DNA from: Pseudomonas sp. MRSN 12121
GTDB taxonomy: Bacteria > Pseudomonadota > Gammaproteobacteria > Pseudomonadales > Pseudomonadaceae
DNA: 64,000 bases
Assembly: GCF_000931465.1 (NCBI RefSeq)
Contig: NZ_CP010892.1
Location: forward strand, 868,001-932,000
Direction: 5' to 3'
Part shown: piece by piece, positions 30,880-40,081 of the stretch
Layout: each line of letters begins with the position of its first letter
Numbering within the stretch: the first letter of the stretch is position 1
Notes under the pieces: model-generated
Databases searched by the model: none
Told to the model about the DNA's origin: nothing
The model's input: only the letters and a program-made list of their open reading frames with translations
Position numbers and translations under genes: made by a program

Positions 30880-32094
30880 ATGGCATTCAAATGGTACAAC
30901 CCCATGACCTGGGGCTTCTTCGGCTACACCGACCCGACCACGGGCGACTATGTCGAGGTTGATCTTGAGGTCGGTGGCAAGCGCACCAAGGCCGGCGTGC
31001 GTGTCACCGTCAAGACGGCGCTGTCCATCAGCATGGTCTGGTCCTGCGTCAAGATCCTCTCCGAGTCCCTGAGCGGTCTGCCGCTCAAGCTGTACGAGGA
31101 CAAGGAGGGCGGGCGGAAGTTGGTGGCCGGTGCTGACCGGATGCTTAAGCTGCTGCGCAAGCCAAACCCCTACATGACCATGCTGAACTTCCTAAAGTTC
31201 GTAGTCGTGAACATGGCGCTGCGCGGCAATGCGTTTGCCCTGATTGAGCGCAACATCCACGGCGAACCGATAGGTCTGGTGCCGCTGGATGGCAGGGCTG
31301 TGAAGATCGATACCGATGGCGACCTGCTCTATCTGGTCACCCCAAGCGAGGGCGACCCTTTCCCGGTTTCCCCGGAGAACATGTTGCATTTCAAGCTGTT
31401 CAGTCTGGACGGAGTCGTCGGGCTGTCCCCGATTGAGCACCAGGCCGAAACCATGGGCCTGGCCAAGGCCGGCCAACAGTGGTCGGCGCGCTTCATGCGC
31501 AAGGGAGGATTCACTGGCGGCTACGTCATCTATGAGCAGTTCCTGACCAAGGCCCAACAAGCCCAGGTCATGGAGAAGTTCCCGGATGTGCGCAAGGCCG
31601 ATGCCGACGACATCGGCAAGATGGCGATTCTGCAGGGAAACCCCAAGATCGTTCCGGCCGGCATCAGCCAGAAAGATGCCCAGTTCATCGAATCCCAGCA
31701 GTTCCAGGAGGAGGCTCTCGCGGGCATCTACGGCGTCCCGCTGTGGCTGGCCAACCGCGCCGGCAAGACCTCAATCATGGGCTCCAACCTGGAGCAGCAA
31801 CTGACCGGCTTTATCACGTTTGGCCTGAAGCCCTACATCGACACAGTCGAGGACGAGCTCAACGACAAGCTGTTCGGCTCCGGCGCCCGCTTTGTGGAGT
31901 TCGCGGTAGAGGGGTTGTTGCGCGCTGATAGCGCCGGCCGCGCCACGTATTACCAAGCGGCTCTTGGCGGCTCTAGTGGCTCCGGCTGGATGTTCATCAA
32001 TGAAGTCCGCCAGAAAGAAAACCTGCCTCCCCTGGAAGGCGACGAATACAACCGGGTCACCCGGTGGGAGATGGAAAAAAATGGCGAGTCTTGA
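30880..32094 (+). CDS. Portal protein (HK97 family)
   Basis: The 404-residue protein resembles HK97 gp3 portal: TALSISMVWSCVKILSESLS, then LKLYED...., RKPNPYMT, a FVVVNMALRGNAFALIERN strand and QQFQEEALAGIYGVPLWLA, all characteristic of the family. It forms the dodecameric channel in the head vertex. It follows terL and overlaps the prohead protease by 14 bases. Confidence 0.92.
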   Translation: MAFKWYNPMTWGFFGYTDPTTGDYVEVDLEVGGKRTKAGVRVTVKTALSISMVWSCVKILSESLSGLPLKLYEDKEGGRKLVAGADRMLKLLRKPNPYMTMLNFLKFVVVNMALRGNAFALIERNIHGEPIGLVPLDGRAVKIDTDGDLLYLVTPSEGDPFPVSPENMLHFKLFSLDGVVGLSPIEHQAETMGLAKAGQQWSARFMRKGGFTGGYVIYEQFLTKAQQAQVMEKFPDVRKADADDIGKMAILQGNPKIVPAGISQKDAQFIESQQFQEEALAGIYGVPLWLANRAGKTSIMGSNLEQQLTGFITFGLKPYIDTVEDELNDKLFGSGARFVEFAVEGLLRADSAGRATYYQAALGGSSGSGWMFINEVRQKENLPPLEGDEYNRVTRWEMEKNGES

Positions 32095-32722
32095 AGTTCC
32101 GTTCGAGCTTAAGGCCGTGGACGAAGCCGGCAATTTCGAGGGCTACGCCGCGGTTTTCAATAACGTTGACCTGGGCGACGACGTGATCCTGCCTGGCGCC
32201 TTCACCCGGGTGAAGGCTACACGCAATGGGAAGCTCAAGCTGGCGATCTATCACGACCTCTCCCGCCTGATCGGGAAGGCAGATTACACCCAGGACGATC
32301 ACGGCCTGCATCTCAAGGGAAAGGTCAACCTCAATGTCAGCTACGCCCGAGATGCCTATGAGCTGATGAAGGATGACGTGCTCGACAGCATGTCGATCGG
32401 CTTCAACACCATCAATGAAGCTTTCGAGGAGCGTGCCGGTCGGCGCGTGCGCCTCATCAAGGAGGCCGAGCTGTGGGAGGCCTCCATCGTACCGTTCGGC
32501 ATGAACCCCGAGGCCCAGGTCCTCAGCGTCAAGTCGGACATCAGGCTTTTCGAGAATGCCCTGCGCGAGCGCATGGGCCTCTCGCAGAAGGAGGCGGCGG
32601 CAGTCGCTTCGCTCGGCTACTCCGCGCTCCGCCGTGATGGCGGCAGCGAGGCCACGGTGATCGTGGAAGAGCTGAAAGAAATTTCCACCCTGTTCACCCA
32701 CCATTTTGGAGTATCGCCATGA
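32081..32722 (+). CDS. Prohead protease (S78 family)
   Basis: The 213-residue protein begins MASLEVPFELKAVDEAGNFE with GYAAVFNNVDLGDDVILPGA, the usual start of HK97 gp4-type proteases. The catalytic His is in LAIYHDLSRLIG, with Ser in LDSMSIGF and an acidic partner. It cleaves the capsid delta domain during maturation. The start at 32081 overlaps the portal end. A longer upstream frame was rejected as the protease N-terminus is at this Met. Confidence 0.88.
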   Translation: MASLEVPFELKAVDEAGNFEGYAAVFNNVDLGDDVILPGAFTRVKATRNGKLKLAIYHDLSRLIGKADYTQDDHGLHLKGKVNLNVSYARDAYELMKDDVLDSMSIGFNTINEAFEERAGRRVRLIKEAELWEASIVPFGMNPEAQVLSVKSDIRLFENALRERMGLSQKEAAAVASLGYSALRRDGGSEATVIVEELKEISTLFTHHFGVSP

Positions 32723-33918
32723 GCGAAGTTAAAGAACTGAAAGACTCTCTGGAGCTGCAACTGAAAAGCGGCTTCGACGGCCTGCAGAAGAAATACGACG
32801 CGGCCATCGCCGAAGTCGAGAAGGGCAACCAGGTCACCACTGACCTGAAGTCCCAAATCGAGAACCAGAAGGGCGAGCTGCAGCGAGTCATCGACCAGGT
32901 CCAGGATCTGGAGCAGAAGGGCGTTAAGCTCCGCACCCAGCCGGGCGAGGGCAAGAGCTTTATCGATCTCATCAAGGGTGATGAGAGTTACAAGGCGTTG
33001 AAGAAGGGCGGCGGTGTCGCTGAGCTCGATGTGACCAAGTCCGACATGGCCAGCATGAAGGAAATGAAGGTCACCAGCGCCGGCATCGTCGCGCCAAACT
33101 ACGATCCGGTGATCCAGCCGGGCATTCGTCAGGAACTGCGCATCCGCGACCTGCTGACCGCGATCCCGGTCACCGGCCAGCAGTACACCTACTTCCGCGA
33201 GAAACTGCACACTCGCGGCGCCGCTCCGGTTGCCGAAGGCGGTCTCAAGCCAACCAGCAACGTCACGTTCGAAACTGTTACCGATCGGGTGAAAAAGCTT
33301 GCGGTCTGGATGCCGGTGACCGACGAGGCACTGGATGACGTTCCTCAGATGTTCGCCTACCTGCAGCAGCTGCTGCGCTACGACCTCAAGCTGGAGGAAG
33401 AGGCGCAGATTCTCAAGGGCGACGGCACCGGCGAGAACCTGAATGGCCTGATGACCCAGGCAACCGCCTACAACACTGCGCTGAGCAAAGCCGGTGACAC
33501 CGCCATCGACATGGTGCGCCGCGCCGTCTACCAGGTGCGCAAGCAATCGCAGATGTCGGCCGATGGGGTGGTGATGACCGAACTCGACTGGATGAACATC
33601 GAGCTGCAGAAAGACGGCGAGAACCGCTACCTGTTCGCCAACCTGCAGGGACTGGTAACCCCGATCCTGTGGGGCCGTCCGGTGATCACCTCCGACAGCA
33701 TGGACGAGGGCGATGCCGATACTGGCGGCGAGCTGCTGGTGGCGAACTTTGCGCGGTCCACCACGCTTTTCGACCGCATGTCGTTCGTGTTCAAGATGGG
33801 CCTGATCAACGACCAGTTCATCAAGAACGAACGCGCCTTGCTGGTCGAGGAGCGTCTGGGCCTGGGCGTACGCCGCAAGGAAGCGCTGGTCAAGGGCACC
33901 TTCCCGGTCGCTCCATAA
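32719..33918 (+). CDS. Major capsid protein (HK97 fold)
   Basis: The 399-residue protein has an N-terminal coiled-coil delta domain of about 100 residues (LKDSLELQLKSGFDGLQKKY), then the HK97 body: VTSAGIVAPNYDPVIQPGIR, YTYFREK, VKKLAVWMPVTDEALDD, and VTPILWGRPVITSD near residue 310. The protease should remove the delta domain. It overlaps the protease stop by four bases. A terminator follows. Confidence 0.93.
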   Translation: MSEVKELKDSLELQLKSGFDGLQKKYDAAIAEVEKGNQVTTDLKSQIENQKGELQRVIDQVQDLEQKGVKLRTQPGEGKSFIDLIKGDESYKALKKGGGVAELDVTKSDMASMKEMKVTSAGIVAPNYDPVIQPGIRQELRIRDLLTAIPVTGQQYTYFREKLHTRGAAPVAEGGLKPTSNVTFETVTDRVKKLAVWMPVTDEALDDVPQMFAYLQQLLRYDLKLEEEAQILKGDGTGENLNGLMTQATAYNTALSKAGDTAIDMVRRAVYQVRKQSQMSADGVVMTELDWMNIELQKDGENRYLFANLQGLVTPILWGRPVITSDSMDEGDADTGGELLVANFARSTTLFDRMSFVFKMGLINDQFIKNERALLVEERLGLGVRRKEALVKGTFPVAP

Positions 33919-33932
33919 TTCAAACCCACTGA

Positions 33933-33957
33933 GGGCCGGCACAGCACCGGCCTTTTC
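33933..33957 (+). terminator. Terminator after major capsid gene
   Basis: GGCCGG-CACAGCA-CCGGCC followed by TTTTCG. It lies just after the major capsid gene and may tune expression of downstream genes in the late transcript. Confidence 0.6.
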
Positions 33958-33972
33958 GTTTCTGGAGGCAGC

Positions 33973-34245
33973 ATGAAAATCAAGACTCTGTGGGGGTTCG
34001 TCGGCAATGGCGCGCTGTTGGGCGCCGACTCGAACAAGATCAAGGCCAATGTGGTATTCGACGAGGCCGAGGATGAGTATGCCCACGCCCTGATCGGCAA
34101 GGGCCTGGCCGTCGAGGTCGACGCCAATGGCAAGTCACGGGCAGCCAAGTCCAAGGAAAACAAGGCTGCTGCGGAAAAGGAATCCGCCGATAAGGCTGCC
34201 GCCGAGAAAGCGGATGCTGACAAAGCTGCTGGCGAGGACAAGTAA
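33973..34245 (+). CDS. Small Ala/Lys-rich protein after capsid gene
   Basis: The 90-residue protein has an N-terminal half MKIKTLWGFVGNGALLGADS with a DEAEDEYAHALIGKGLAVEV fragment, and a low-complexity Lys/Ala/Glu tail (AAAEKADADKAAGEDK) built from ADKAAAEK-like repeats. Proteins with this plan follow the capsid gene in many HK97-type phages. The role is unknown; a head decoration or connector role is possible. Confidence 0.6.
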   Translation: MKIKTLWGFVGNGALLGADSNKIKANVVFDEAEDEYAHALIGKGLAVEVDANGKSRAAKSKENKAAAEKESADKAAAEKADADKAAGEDK

Positions 34246-34545
34246 ATGCTCGATCTGGCCCGCGTGAAGATCCACCTGAAGGTGGATGACGATGAGGAGG
34301 ACCAGCTCATCGGGGGCTACCTCGAGTCGGCCAAGTCTCACGTGGCCATGCACTGCGACCGGGTGCTGGTCGAAGTCGACCCGATGGAGCCCGAACAGAT
34401 GGGGCTTACCCCTGATGTCGAGCAGGCCATCTTGCTGCTGGTCGGGCACTGGTACGCCAACCGCGAAGCTGTGGTGATCGGCGCCGCGCCGTCGGCCGTT
34501 CCGCTCGCAGTCGAAAGGCTGCTCTGGTACAGGAAGCGTTTCTAA
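34246..34545 (+). CDS. Head-tail connector (HK97 gp6-like)
   Basis: The 99-residue protein starts MLDLARVKIHLKVDDDEEDQ and LIGGYLESAKSHVAMHCDR, then PDVEQAILLLVGHWYANREA and LLWYRKRF. This is the classic DNA-packaging/gp6 family pattern (hlrvddddeDelI..yi.aA), forming the ring under the portal. The start lies one base after the previous stop. Confidence 0.88.
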   Translation: MLDLARVKIHLKVDDDEEDQLIGGYLESAKSHVAMHCDRVLVEVDPMEPEQMGLTPDVEQAILLLVGHWYANREAVVIGAAPSAVPLAVERLLWYRKRF

Positions 34546-34886
34546 TGCAAGCCGGCAAACTCAAGCATCGGGTTCAAATCCAGCACAAGGTTACGAGCCA
34601 GGACCCGCAAACTGGTGAACAATTGACTGATCAATGGGTCGAGTTCGCCAAGGTCTGGGCCTCGATCGAGGATTTAAGCGCGCGTGACTTTATCGCCGCT
34701 CAAGCTGGTCAGTCCGAGGCGAAAAGCAGGGTAGTCATTCGCTACCGCAAAGGTATCACTGCTGCAATGCGTGTTGTGCTGGATGACGGGGCTGTTTGCG
34801 GAATTGTCGGACCTCCACTGGCTGACGCGAGCTCCCGCAAGGAATATCTGACGCTTCTGGTCACCTCGGGGGTGAATGATGGCTGA
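34545..34886 (+). CDS. Head closure protein / head-tail adaptor
   Basis: The 113-residue protein shows MQAGKLKHRVQIQHKVTSQD, DQWVEFAKVWASIEDLSARD and IRYRKGITAAMRV, the signature of SPP1 gp16/HK97-type head-tail joining proteins. It follows gp6-like protein with a one-base overlap of stop and start and closes the head. Confidence 0.87.
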   Translation: MQAGKLKHRVQIQHKVTSQDPQTGEQLTDQWVEFAKVWASIEDLSARDFIAAQAGQSEAKSRVVIRYRKGITAAMRVVLDDGAVCGIVGPPLADASSRKEYLTLLVTSGVNDG

Positions 34887-35325
34887 TTGGGTCACGTACA
34901 ACCTCAAGGGAGCCGACGAGCTGTCAGCTCGCTTCAAGGGCCTGAGCGAGGAAATGCGCCGCAAGGTGGTGACGCCTGCGGCCCGGGATGCCATGGAGAT
35001 CGTGCTGCTGGACGCGAAGGATCGCGCCGCACGAGTCGATGACCCGGAGACCGCGAACTTCATCCCGGCCAACCTGGCCATGATCGAGCGTAAGGCGCTC
35101 GGCCAAGAACTCGGCGCGGTGGTGATCTCCGTCGGCGTGCGGATGCGCAAGCGCGGCCAGAAGGGCGGCAACACGTTCTATTGGTGGTGGGTTGAGCTGG
35201 GCACTGAGAAGAACCGGGCAAAACCGTTTCTTCGGCCGGCCCTGGCCAACAACCGAGAGGCGCTGTTCAAAGAGTTCCTGAGTTCCGCCAAGTACCAACT
35301 GATCAAGCTGGGGGTGAATGGATGA
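34876..35325 (+). CDS. Tail completion protein (HK97 gp10 family)
   Basis: The 149-residue protein matches the HK97-gp10 family: LKGADELSARFKGLSEEMRR, KVVTPAARDAMEIVLLDAKD and a C-terminal NTFYWWWVELGTEKNRAKPF with LRPALANN. It links tail tube and head. It overlaps the adaptor gene by 11 bases. Confidence 0.88.
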   Translation: MMADWVTYNLKGADELSARFKGLSEEMRRKVVTPAARDAMEIVLLDAKDRAARVDDPETANFIPANLAMIERKALGQELGAVVISVGVRMRKRGQKGGNTFYWWWVELGTEKNRAKPFLRPALANNREALFKEFLSSAKYQLIKLGVNG

Positions 35326-35687
35326 CCGCACCGATTTTCACCGTGTGCGCAGCCAGTCCGGCAGTCACCACGCTGCTCGGCACTGGCCCAACGCGCCTTT
35401 ACCCGCATGGCGAGGCACCAGAAGGCACGGCCAAGCCCTACGTGGTCTGGCAGGTCGTCAGCGGCTCGCCGATCAACTATCTCAATTGCGTGCCCGACAC
35501 GGACCGTTACGGCCTGCAGGTCGACGTGTACGCCGATACGGCCTCGTCCGCCGAGGCCGTTTGGATGGCGCTGCGCAAAGCGATCGCGCAACAGGCCTAT
35601 ATCACCGGTTTCGGCATCGACGCCCGGGACAAGGACACACACAACTATCGCAAAGGTTTCGACGTTGCCTGGCTGGTGAGTCTGTAG
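35322..35687 (+). CDS. Tail terminator/DUF3168 protein
   Basis: The 121-residue protein belongs to the DUF3168 type: RLYPHGEAPEGTAKPYVVWQ, then QVDVYADTASSAEAVWMALR and KDTHNYRKGFDVAWLV. Members cap the tail tube. It overlaps gp10 by four bases. Confidence 0.85.
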   Translation: MTAPIFTVCAASPAVTTLLGTGPTRLYPHGEAPEGTAKPYVVWQVVSGSPINYLNCVPDTDRYGLQVDVYADTASSAEAVWMALRKAIAQQAYITGFGIDARDKDTHNYRKGFDVAWLVSL

Positions 35688-35707
35688 CCGGAAACCAGAA
35701 AAGAACG

Positions 35708-35729
35708 ACCCGCTTCGGCGGGTTTTTTT
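35708..35729 (+). terminator. Terminator before tail tube gene
   Basis: ACCCGC-TTCG-GCGGGT followed by seven T residues lies between the DUF3168 gene and the tail tube gene. In the late transcript it needs antitermination. Confidence 0.8.
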
Positions 35730-35774
35730 ATGCCCGCTCAAAAGTGATTTCGCAGGAAATCGGGGAGTACCAAA

Positions 35775-36515
35775 TTGACCATCAAGACCCAAGGCACGGA
35801 TCTCTATGCCATCGACCCTGCCAACAACTCGTTGTTGGTGGTTGGCTGCTTCACTTCCCTGGATGGGATCGATACCAGCATCGCGCAGATCGAAACGACC
35901 TGCATGAACTCCAGCGCCAGGGAATATGAGGCCGGCCTCGCAGAGCCTGGATCGGCCTCTTTCGGCCTAAACATCGACCCGCAATCGCCGGCACACGTCC
36001 GCCTTCACCAGCTGAAGACCGCCGGCACCAAGCTGCTGTGGGCGATCGGCTGGTCTGACGGCCGCGTGGTGAACAGCAGCGGCGAACTGGTTGGCATTCC
36101 GCCGACCATCAGTCAGCCAGGCACTGTGACGGCGCTGGCGGTCACCAATCCGGGCAGCGGCTATACCACGGCTCCTACCGTCGCGCTGACCGGTGGTGGC
36201 GGTACCGGCGCAACCGCAACCGCGACCGTCTCCGGCGGCGAAGTGACTGGGCTCACCATCACCAACCCTGGCAGCGGTTACACCTCGGCTCCGACAGTGG
36301 CATTCACTGGCGGAGCCGGAACCGGCGCCGCGGCAACGGCCGTAATCGACGCTGGTGTCGACTTCAACCTGCCAACCACTCGCACCTGGATCACCTTCGA
36401 GGGCTACATGAACAGCTTCCCGTTCAGCTTCGCGTTGAACGACGTTGTGAAGTCCACCGTCGGCATCCAGGTATCCGGCGATCCGGTATTCGTCCCGAAA
36501 GTCATCACCCCATAA
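35775..36515 (+). CDS. Major tail tube protein with inserted tandem repeats
   Basis: The 246-residue protein starts at TTG 35775, seven bases after GGGGAG. The tube part is split: [20 protein letters not shown] to about residue 115, and [20 protein letters not shown] to the end. Between them are two 39-residue repeats, [20 protein letters not shown] and [20 protein letters not shown], that look like Ig-like surface domains. The fold matches lambda V-type tail tube proteins. The repeats are probably displayed on the tail surface. Confidence 0.85.
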   Translation: MTIKTQGTDLYAIDPANNSLLVVGCFTSLDGIDTSIAQIETTCMNSSAREYEAGLAEPGSASFGLNIDPQSPAHVRLHQLKTAGTKLLWAIGWSDGRVVNSSGELVGIPPTISQPGTVTALAVTNPGSGYTTAPTVALTGGGGTGATATATVSGGEVTGLTITNPGSGYTSAPTVAFTGGAGTGAAATAVIDAGVDFNLPTTRTWITFEGYMNSFPFSFALNDVVKSTVGIQVSGDPVFVPKVITP

Positions 36516-36524
36516 GGAAGCCCC

Positions 36525-36884
36525 ATGGATCTCAGCATTAAAGCACTGACCGCGGCCGGCGCATTCGTCGCGCCGCCGGTGAAGAAGGACATCACCTGGC
36601 ACGCTGGCGGCAAGGTTCAAAAGGCCACGATCTACGTGCGACAGGAGTCGTTCGTCGAGCTCACCGACCGCTGGAAAAACGAAGATCAGGGCGCCGACAT
36701 GCTGGCTGCCCGGATCGCGACCAACGTTCTGAAAAAGGACGGGACGCCGGTATTCACCATCGAGGACGTACTCGGTTCCGAAGCATCTGGTCATGGCCCG
36801 CTGTGCGCCGAACTGACCATCGTGCTGCTCAACGCCATTTCCGAAGCGAACGGCGCAAACCGGGCTGAACCGCCAAAAAAATAG
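36525..36884 (+). CDS. Tail assembly chaperone, short form (lambda G-like)
   Basis: The 119-residue protein begins MDLSIKALTAAGAFVAPPVK with DITWHAGGKVQKATIYVRQE and ends EPPKK. It precedes the tape measure and behaves as a G protein. The last codons before its stop contain seven A residues (36875-36881), giving the slippery heptamer A AAA AAA in frame. The longer form is listed separately. Confidence 0.88.
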   Translation: MDLSIKALTAAGAFVAPPVKKDITWHAGGKVQKATIYVRQESFVELTDRWKNEDQGADMLAARIATNVLKKDGTPVFTIEDVLGSEASGHGPLCAELTIVLLNAISEANGANRAEPPKK

Positions 36885-37192
36885 GACCCGCCGAAGAGTT
36901 CTGGCACGAACTGGTGCTCAACGGCATCGGCGGGCGCACGGTCGCCGAAGCGCAAGCCAACCTCAGCTACAACGAGGCGCTTTCGTGGATGGCGTACGTC
37001 GAGCAAAACGAAACGCTGAACCTGGGCCTGAAGATCGAGCGGGGTTTTGCCCTGCTCGCCACCATTCTCAACAACCTGCACGGCGGCAAAGCCACGTTCG
37101 ACGACTTCCTGCCGAAACGCGGTGAGGTGGCGGAAGAGGTGGAAGCTTCTGCGCAGGATCTGTTCAGGCTGCTGCAGTCGGTCAAGAGGTGA
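36525..37192 (+). CDS. Tail assembly chaperone, long form made by -1 frameshift (GT-like)
   Basis: A -1 shift at A AAA AAA (36875-36881), just before the G stop at 36882-36884, continues the protein as KKIGPAEEFWHELVLNGIGG from 36881 to the stop at 37190-37192. The result is 222 residues. The T part (about 103 residues) has no good start of its own: GTG 36914 lacks a ribosome site. Lambda G/GT works this way, and the long form binds the tape measure. Confidence 0.85.
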
Positions 37193-37195
37193 TTT

Positions 37196-40081
37196 ATGGC
37201 TGTTGATTCACTTGGCCAGCTGACGGTCGACCTGGTGGCCAACACCGGCGGCTTCGAAAAGGGCATGGACCGGGCGCAGCGGGCGCTGAAGTCGGCGACC
37301 AAGGAAGCGGCCTATCAGGCTGGCCAGCTCGACAAGCTGGTCGGCCAGATTGACCCGGTGATCGGGGCCTACGGCCGCCTCGACAAAATGGAAGAACAGC
37401 TGCGCAAGCACCGTGCGGCTGGCCGGCTGGATAATGCCGATTTCACCCTGTACCTAAACAAGCTAAAGGAACAGCGCGACGCGGTCGAGAAGGTCGACCG
37501 GGTCATGGCCAAGAACGGCCAGACCGCCAAGCAGTACGCGGCGAATCTGCGCGGTGTGCCGGCTCAGTTCACCGATATCGCCGTTTCGTTGCAGGCCGGT
37601 CAGAACCCGTTGACGGTGTTTCTCCAGCAGGGCGGCCAACTCAAGGATATGTTCGGCGGCGTGGTGCCGGCGGCCAAAGCCCTGGGCGGTTACGTGCTGG
37701 GGCTGGTGAACCCGTTCACGGTCGCGGCGGCAGCGGCGGCGGTGCTGGCCCTGGCTTACAAGCAGGGTTCCGACGAAGCCACCGCGTTCAATACCTCGCT
37801 GGCGATGACGGGCAACACGGCCGGCACCACCGCGAACGGTTTGGCGTCGATGGCGCGGCAGGTTTCGGGTGTGAGTGGCACCGTCGGCAAGGCGTCCGAG
37901 GTGCTGGCGCAGTTGGCGGCGACTACCCGGATCCCGGTAGCGGCTTTCGAGTCCATCGCTGAGGCCGCCATCAAGTACGAATCGGCGACCGGGATTGCGG
38001 CCAGCAAAACTGTCGAAAACTTCGAGAAAATCGCCAAGGACCCGGTCGCGGAGATTCTGAAGCTCAACGAGTCGATGAACTTCCTGACCGCGACCACGTA
38101 CGAAAACATCAAGTCGTTACAGGAGCAGGGTAGAACTCAGGAAGCGGCCGCGTTGGCGACCGCCACCTATGAGGACGGCCTGAATCGGACGTCCACCTCC
38201 ATCAAACAGAACCTCGGCTACCTCGAGGCGAGCTGGGGTGCGGTCAAGAGCGCCGCCAAGGGGGCGTGGGATGCGGCGTTGAACGTTGGCCGCGAGGAAA
38301 CCCTCGACCAGCAGATCGCCAAACTCGACGAGCAACTGAACGCCATTGCCCAGAACGCTGCACTGCGCAACAAGCGTAATGCTCGGGGCAAGCCGGCGGA
38401 CCCGTTCAGCAACCTGACGCCCGACGACAGCTTCCGCACGGAAGCGCTCGAGCGTGAGAAAACCGAAAAGCTGTTGCTCAAGGCCGAACAAGATCGTCGG
38501 GCGGCCGCCAAAGGATACGCCCAGCAGCAACAGCAGGCGGCACTGGATGACCAGCTCAAGCTGGACAAGCTACGCAAGGAAACCGAGAGCAATTCGGTAA
38601 AGCGCGAGCGTGAACTGGCTGATTATCGGTTGCTGGTGGAGCGTCGGGTTACCCAGGCCAAAGCCAGAGGTGACAGCTCGCTGCTGATCTCTGCGGATCA
38701 GCAGGCGAAAGACATCGCCGCGATCAATGAGAAATACAAGGATCCCAAAACCGCCAAAACGCCGCAGTACCGCGAGGATGCTGGCATCAAGGCACTCGAT
38801 CAGGCGAAACAGCAGTACGCTGTGCTGCAGCAGCAAAGCGCCCTGATCGGCGATCAGACCGCCGCGAGCCAGGCCCTTGGTACGAACGCGAAGAAGCTGG
38901 TCGAGTGGGAGCAGCAGCTCGCCGACATCAAAGGCAAGAAAACCCTGACGGCCGATCAGCAGTCCCTGCTGGCCAACCAGGAACTGATCACTGCCCAGCT
39001 CAAGCGCAACGCCGCGCTGGAAACAGAAAACACGTTGCGCGAGAAAGGGCTGGAAACCCGCCGCAAGCTCGCCGCCTTCGACGAGAACCTGAAAAGCCAG
39101 CTGTCCAGTGCTCAGCAGGGGCTGGACAACAACCTGGCCGGCATTGGCCTGGGCGACCAGCAACGCAAGCGCTTGCAGGAACAGCGCGCTATTCAGCAGT
39201 CCTACCAGTCGCAGATGGACAAGCTGACCTCGGACTACAACAAGAGCAACAAGGACCAGTTCAGCACCGAACTGTACGACAAGGAAACCGCTGCGCTGAG
39301 GTCGGCCCTCGACAAGCGCCTGGCCATGCAGACCAAGTACTACGAGGACGAAGACGCCGCTCGCAGCGATTGGCAGGCCGGCGCATCGTCTGCGTTCCAG
39401 AACTACGTCGACCAAGCCAAGGATGTAGCCGGCCAGGCGAAATCGGCGTTCACGTCGCTGTATGACGGGCTGACCGATGCCGCCGTGGATTGGGCATTCG
39501 GTGCGGATAAGAGCTTTGGTGATGTTGCCAAGAGCTTTGCCCGCATGATCGCCAAGATGGCCTTGCAGTCGGCGGCTTCGAACGTGTTCTCAAGCATCGC
39601 CGGCAGCGCGCTGGGCAGCTACTTCGGCGGGACGACGGCAGCGTCTGCGGGCAGCACCGCCGCCGGTTACTCCGCTGACGTTTTGTCGAAGTGGCCGGGG
39701 CTATCCGATGGCGGCTACACCGGCGATGGCGGCAAGTTTGAGCCGAAAGGCGTTGTGCACGGTGGCGAGGTGGTCATTCGCAAGGAAGTGGTCCAGCAAC
39801 CGGGCATGCGCGGCTATCTGGAGCGCCTGAACAAGCGCGGCTATGCCGACGGCGGGTATGTTGGGCTGACCGGTGGCTCTTCGCCGCCAGCTTCGACGCC
39901 GGGCGGCGTTTCCATCCATCAAACCATCATGGTGCCCGAGTCGGGTGGCGGCGGATCTGGCCAAGACATGCAGGCGCTCGGCCAAGAGTATGCCGCCGTA
40001 TCCAAGCGCGGCGCCGAACAGGCCATTGCCCAGGAGATTCGCCCGGGCGGTTCAATTTGGAGGCTCGTAAATGGCCGTTGA
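37196..40081 (+). CDS. Tail tape measure protein (lambda H-like)
   Basis: The 961-residue protein starts MAVDSLGQLTVDLVANTGGF and contains long helical coiled-coil stretches, Ala-rich hydrophobic segments (LGLVNPFTVAAAAAAVLALA, near residue 165-185) and a C-terminal WAFGADKSFGDVAKSFARMI. These match the lambda-type prophage tail length tape measure family. It fixes tail length and is passed out during DNA entry. It begins three bases after the T stop. Confidence 0.93.
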   Translation: MAVDSLGQLTVDLVANTGGFEKGMDRAQRALKSATKEAAYQAGQLDKLVGQIDPVIGAYGRLDKMEEQLRKHRAAGRLDNADFTLYLNKLKEQRDAVEKVDRVMAKNGQTAKQYAANLRGVPAQFTDIAVSLQAGQNPLTVFLQQGGQLKDMFGGVVPAAKALGGYVLGLVNPFTVAAAAAAVLALAYKQGSDEATAFNTSLAMTGNTAGTTANGLASMARQVSGVSGTVGKASEVLAQLAATTRIPVAAFESIAEAAIKYESATGIAASKTVENFEKIAKDPVAEILKLNESMNFLTATTYENIKSLQEQGRTQEAAALATATYEDGLNRTSTSIKQNLGYLEASWGAVKSAAKGAWDAALNVGREETLDQQIAKLDEQLNAIAQNAALRNKRNARGKPADPFSNLTPDDSFRTEALEREKTEKLLLKAEQDRRAAAKGYAQQQQQAALDDQLKLDKLRKETESNSVKRERELADYRLLVERRVTQAKARGDSSLLISADQQAKDIAAINEKYKDPKTAKTPQYREDAGIKALDQAKQQYAVLQQQSALIGDQTAASQALGTNAKKLVEWEQQLADIKGKKTLTADQQSLLANQELITAQLKRNAALETENTLREKGLETRRKLAAFDENLKSQLSSAQQGLDNNLAGIGLGDQQRKRLQEQRAIQQSYQSQMDKLTSDYNKSNKDQFSTELYDKETAALRSALDKRLAMQTKYYEDEDAARSDWQAGASSAFQNYVDQAKDVAGQAKSAFTSLYDGLTDAAVDWAFGADKSFGDVAKSFARMIAKMALQSAASNVFSSIAGSALGSYFGGTTAASAGSTAAGYSADVLSKWPGLSDGGYTGDGGKFEPKGVVHGGEVVIRKEVVQQPGMRGYLERLNKRGYADGGYVGLTGGSSPPASTPGGVSIHQTIMVPESGGGGSGQDMQALGQEYAAVSKRGAEQAIAQEIRPGGSIWRLVNGR

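Noticed and set aside
32617..34086. Open frame antisense to the capsid gene
   Set aside because: The capsid gene is certain from fold motifs and context; the antisense frame is a codon-bias artefact.
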